A DNA stretch of 7,297 bases, taken from NCBI GenBank assembly GCA_900769055.1, contig CAAGFF010000032.1, positions 1 through 7,297 on the forward strand, written 5' to 3'. Source of the stretch: an uncultured Prevotella sp. GTDB lineage: Bacteria > Bacteroidota > Bacteroidia > Bacteroidales > Bacteroidaceae. The position numbers were made by a program, and so were the translations under genes. A model generated the notes under the pieces. That model was not told the DNA's origin. It saw nothing but the letters and a program-made list of their open reading frames with translations, and made no database searches. Within the stretch, counting starts at the first letter, position 1; each line of letters begins with the position of its first letter. This document shows, in pieces, positions 7,224 to 7,297 of the stretch.

Positions 7224-7297
7224 TCCTTAGACCTTAGTCCTCTGACCTTAGACCTTTGACCTTAGTCCTTTGACCTTAGTCCTCTGACCTTAGTCCT
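7224..7297. repeat. Heptanucleotide tandem array (continues past the right edge)
   Basis: From 7224 the sequence is ten complete 7-base units plus four bases of an eleventh, consensus (A/T)CCT(T/C)(A/T)G. Every second unit (7231, 7245, 7259, 7273, 7287) is exactly ACCTTAG. The units between vary (TCCTTAG, TCCTCTG, ACCTTTG, TCCTTTG, TCCTCTG), giving a 14-base higher-order period with a constant and a variable half. It starts right after the G6 run, about 100 bases upstream of the fucO start. Its full length is unknown. Confidence 0.9.

Noticed and set aside
7224..7297. The heptamer array as a CRISPR or protein-coding repeat
   Set aside because: The units are contiguous with no spacers, and a 7-base period does not preserve a reading frame.

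Overview
The window looks like a Bacteroidales chromosome segment, most likely Prevotella-like. The reasons are that no Shine-Dalgarno sites are evident before the genes, the start region of the fucO-like gene is A/T-rich, the sequence holds a modular GH115 enzyme and a secreted GH2 enzyme of the sort found in polysaccharide utilisation loci, and the intergenic spacers carry palindromic and tandem repeats. The genus is inference; no rRNA or marker gene is present.

Layout. Positions 1-2841 (+) hold the 3' part of a large gene. It encodes the end of an SGNH/CE6-type (SASA) carbohydrate esterase fused to a complete GH115 alpha-glucuronidase. Six bases later, 2848-5634 (+) encodes a 928-residue exported GH2 enzyme of the LacZ type. 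The two are almost certainly cotranscribed. The 334-base gap 5635-5968 lies between convergent genes and is unusually structured: a GC-rich stem-loop, a weaker hairpin, a REPIN-like pair of inverted REP palindromes with GTAG feet, and a good intrinsic terminator for the + strand. On the - strand, 7123-5969 encodes a full-length FucO-type iron-dependent lactaldehyde:1,2-propanediol oxidoreductase. Its upstream region (7124-7297) has a short A/T-rich leader, then 14-base tandem repeats with long C tracts, a C6/G6 palindrome, and a heptanucleotide tandem array that runs off the right edge.

How the genes work together. The esterase-GH115 fusion and the GH2 enzyme look like the tail of an operon for a glucuronic-acid-decorated plant polysaccharide, such as acetylated glucuronoxylan, glucuronoarabinoxylan or arabinogalactan. 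The fusion would remove acetyl and (methyl)glucuronosyl groups, and the GH2 enzyme a terminal beta-linked sugar. FucO belongs to a separate transcription unit, the anaerobic disposal of L-lactaldehyde from fucose or rhamnose. No SusC/SusD, regulator, transposase, RNA gene or CRISPR array is visible. The coding content is mostly ordinary accessory metabolism; the most unusual material is in the two repeat-rich spacers.
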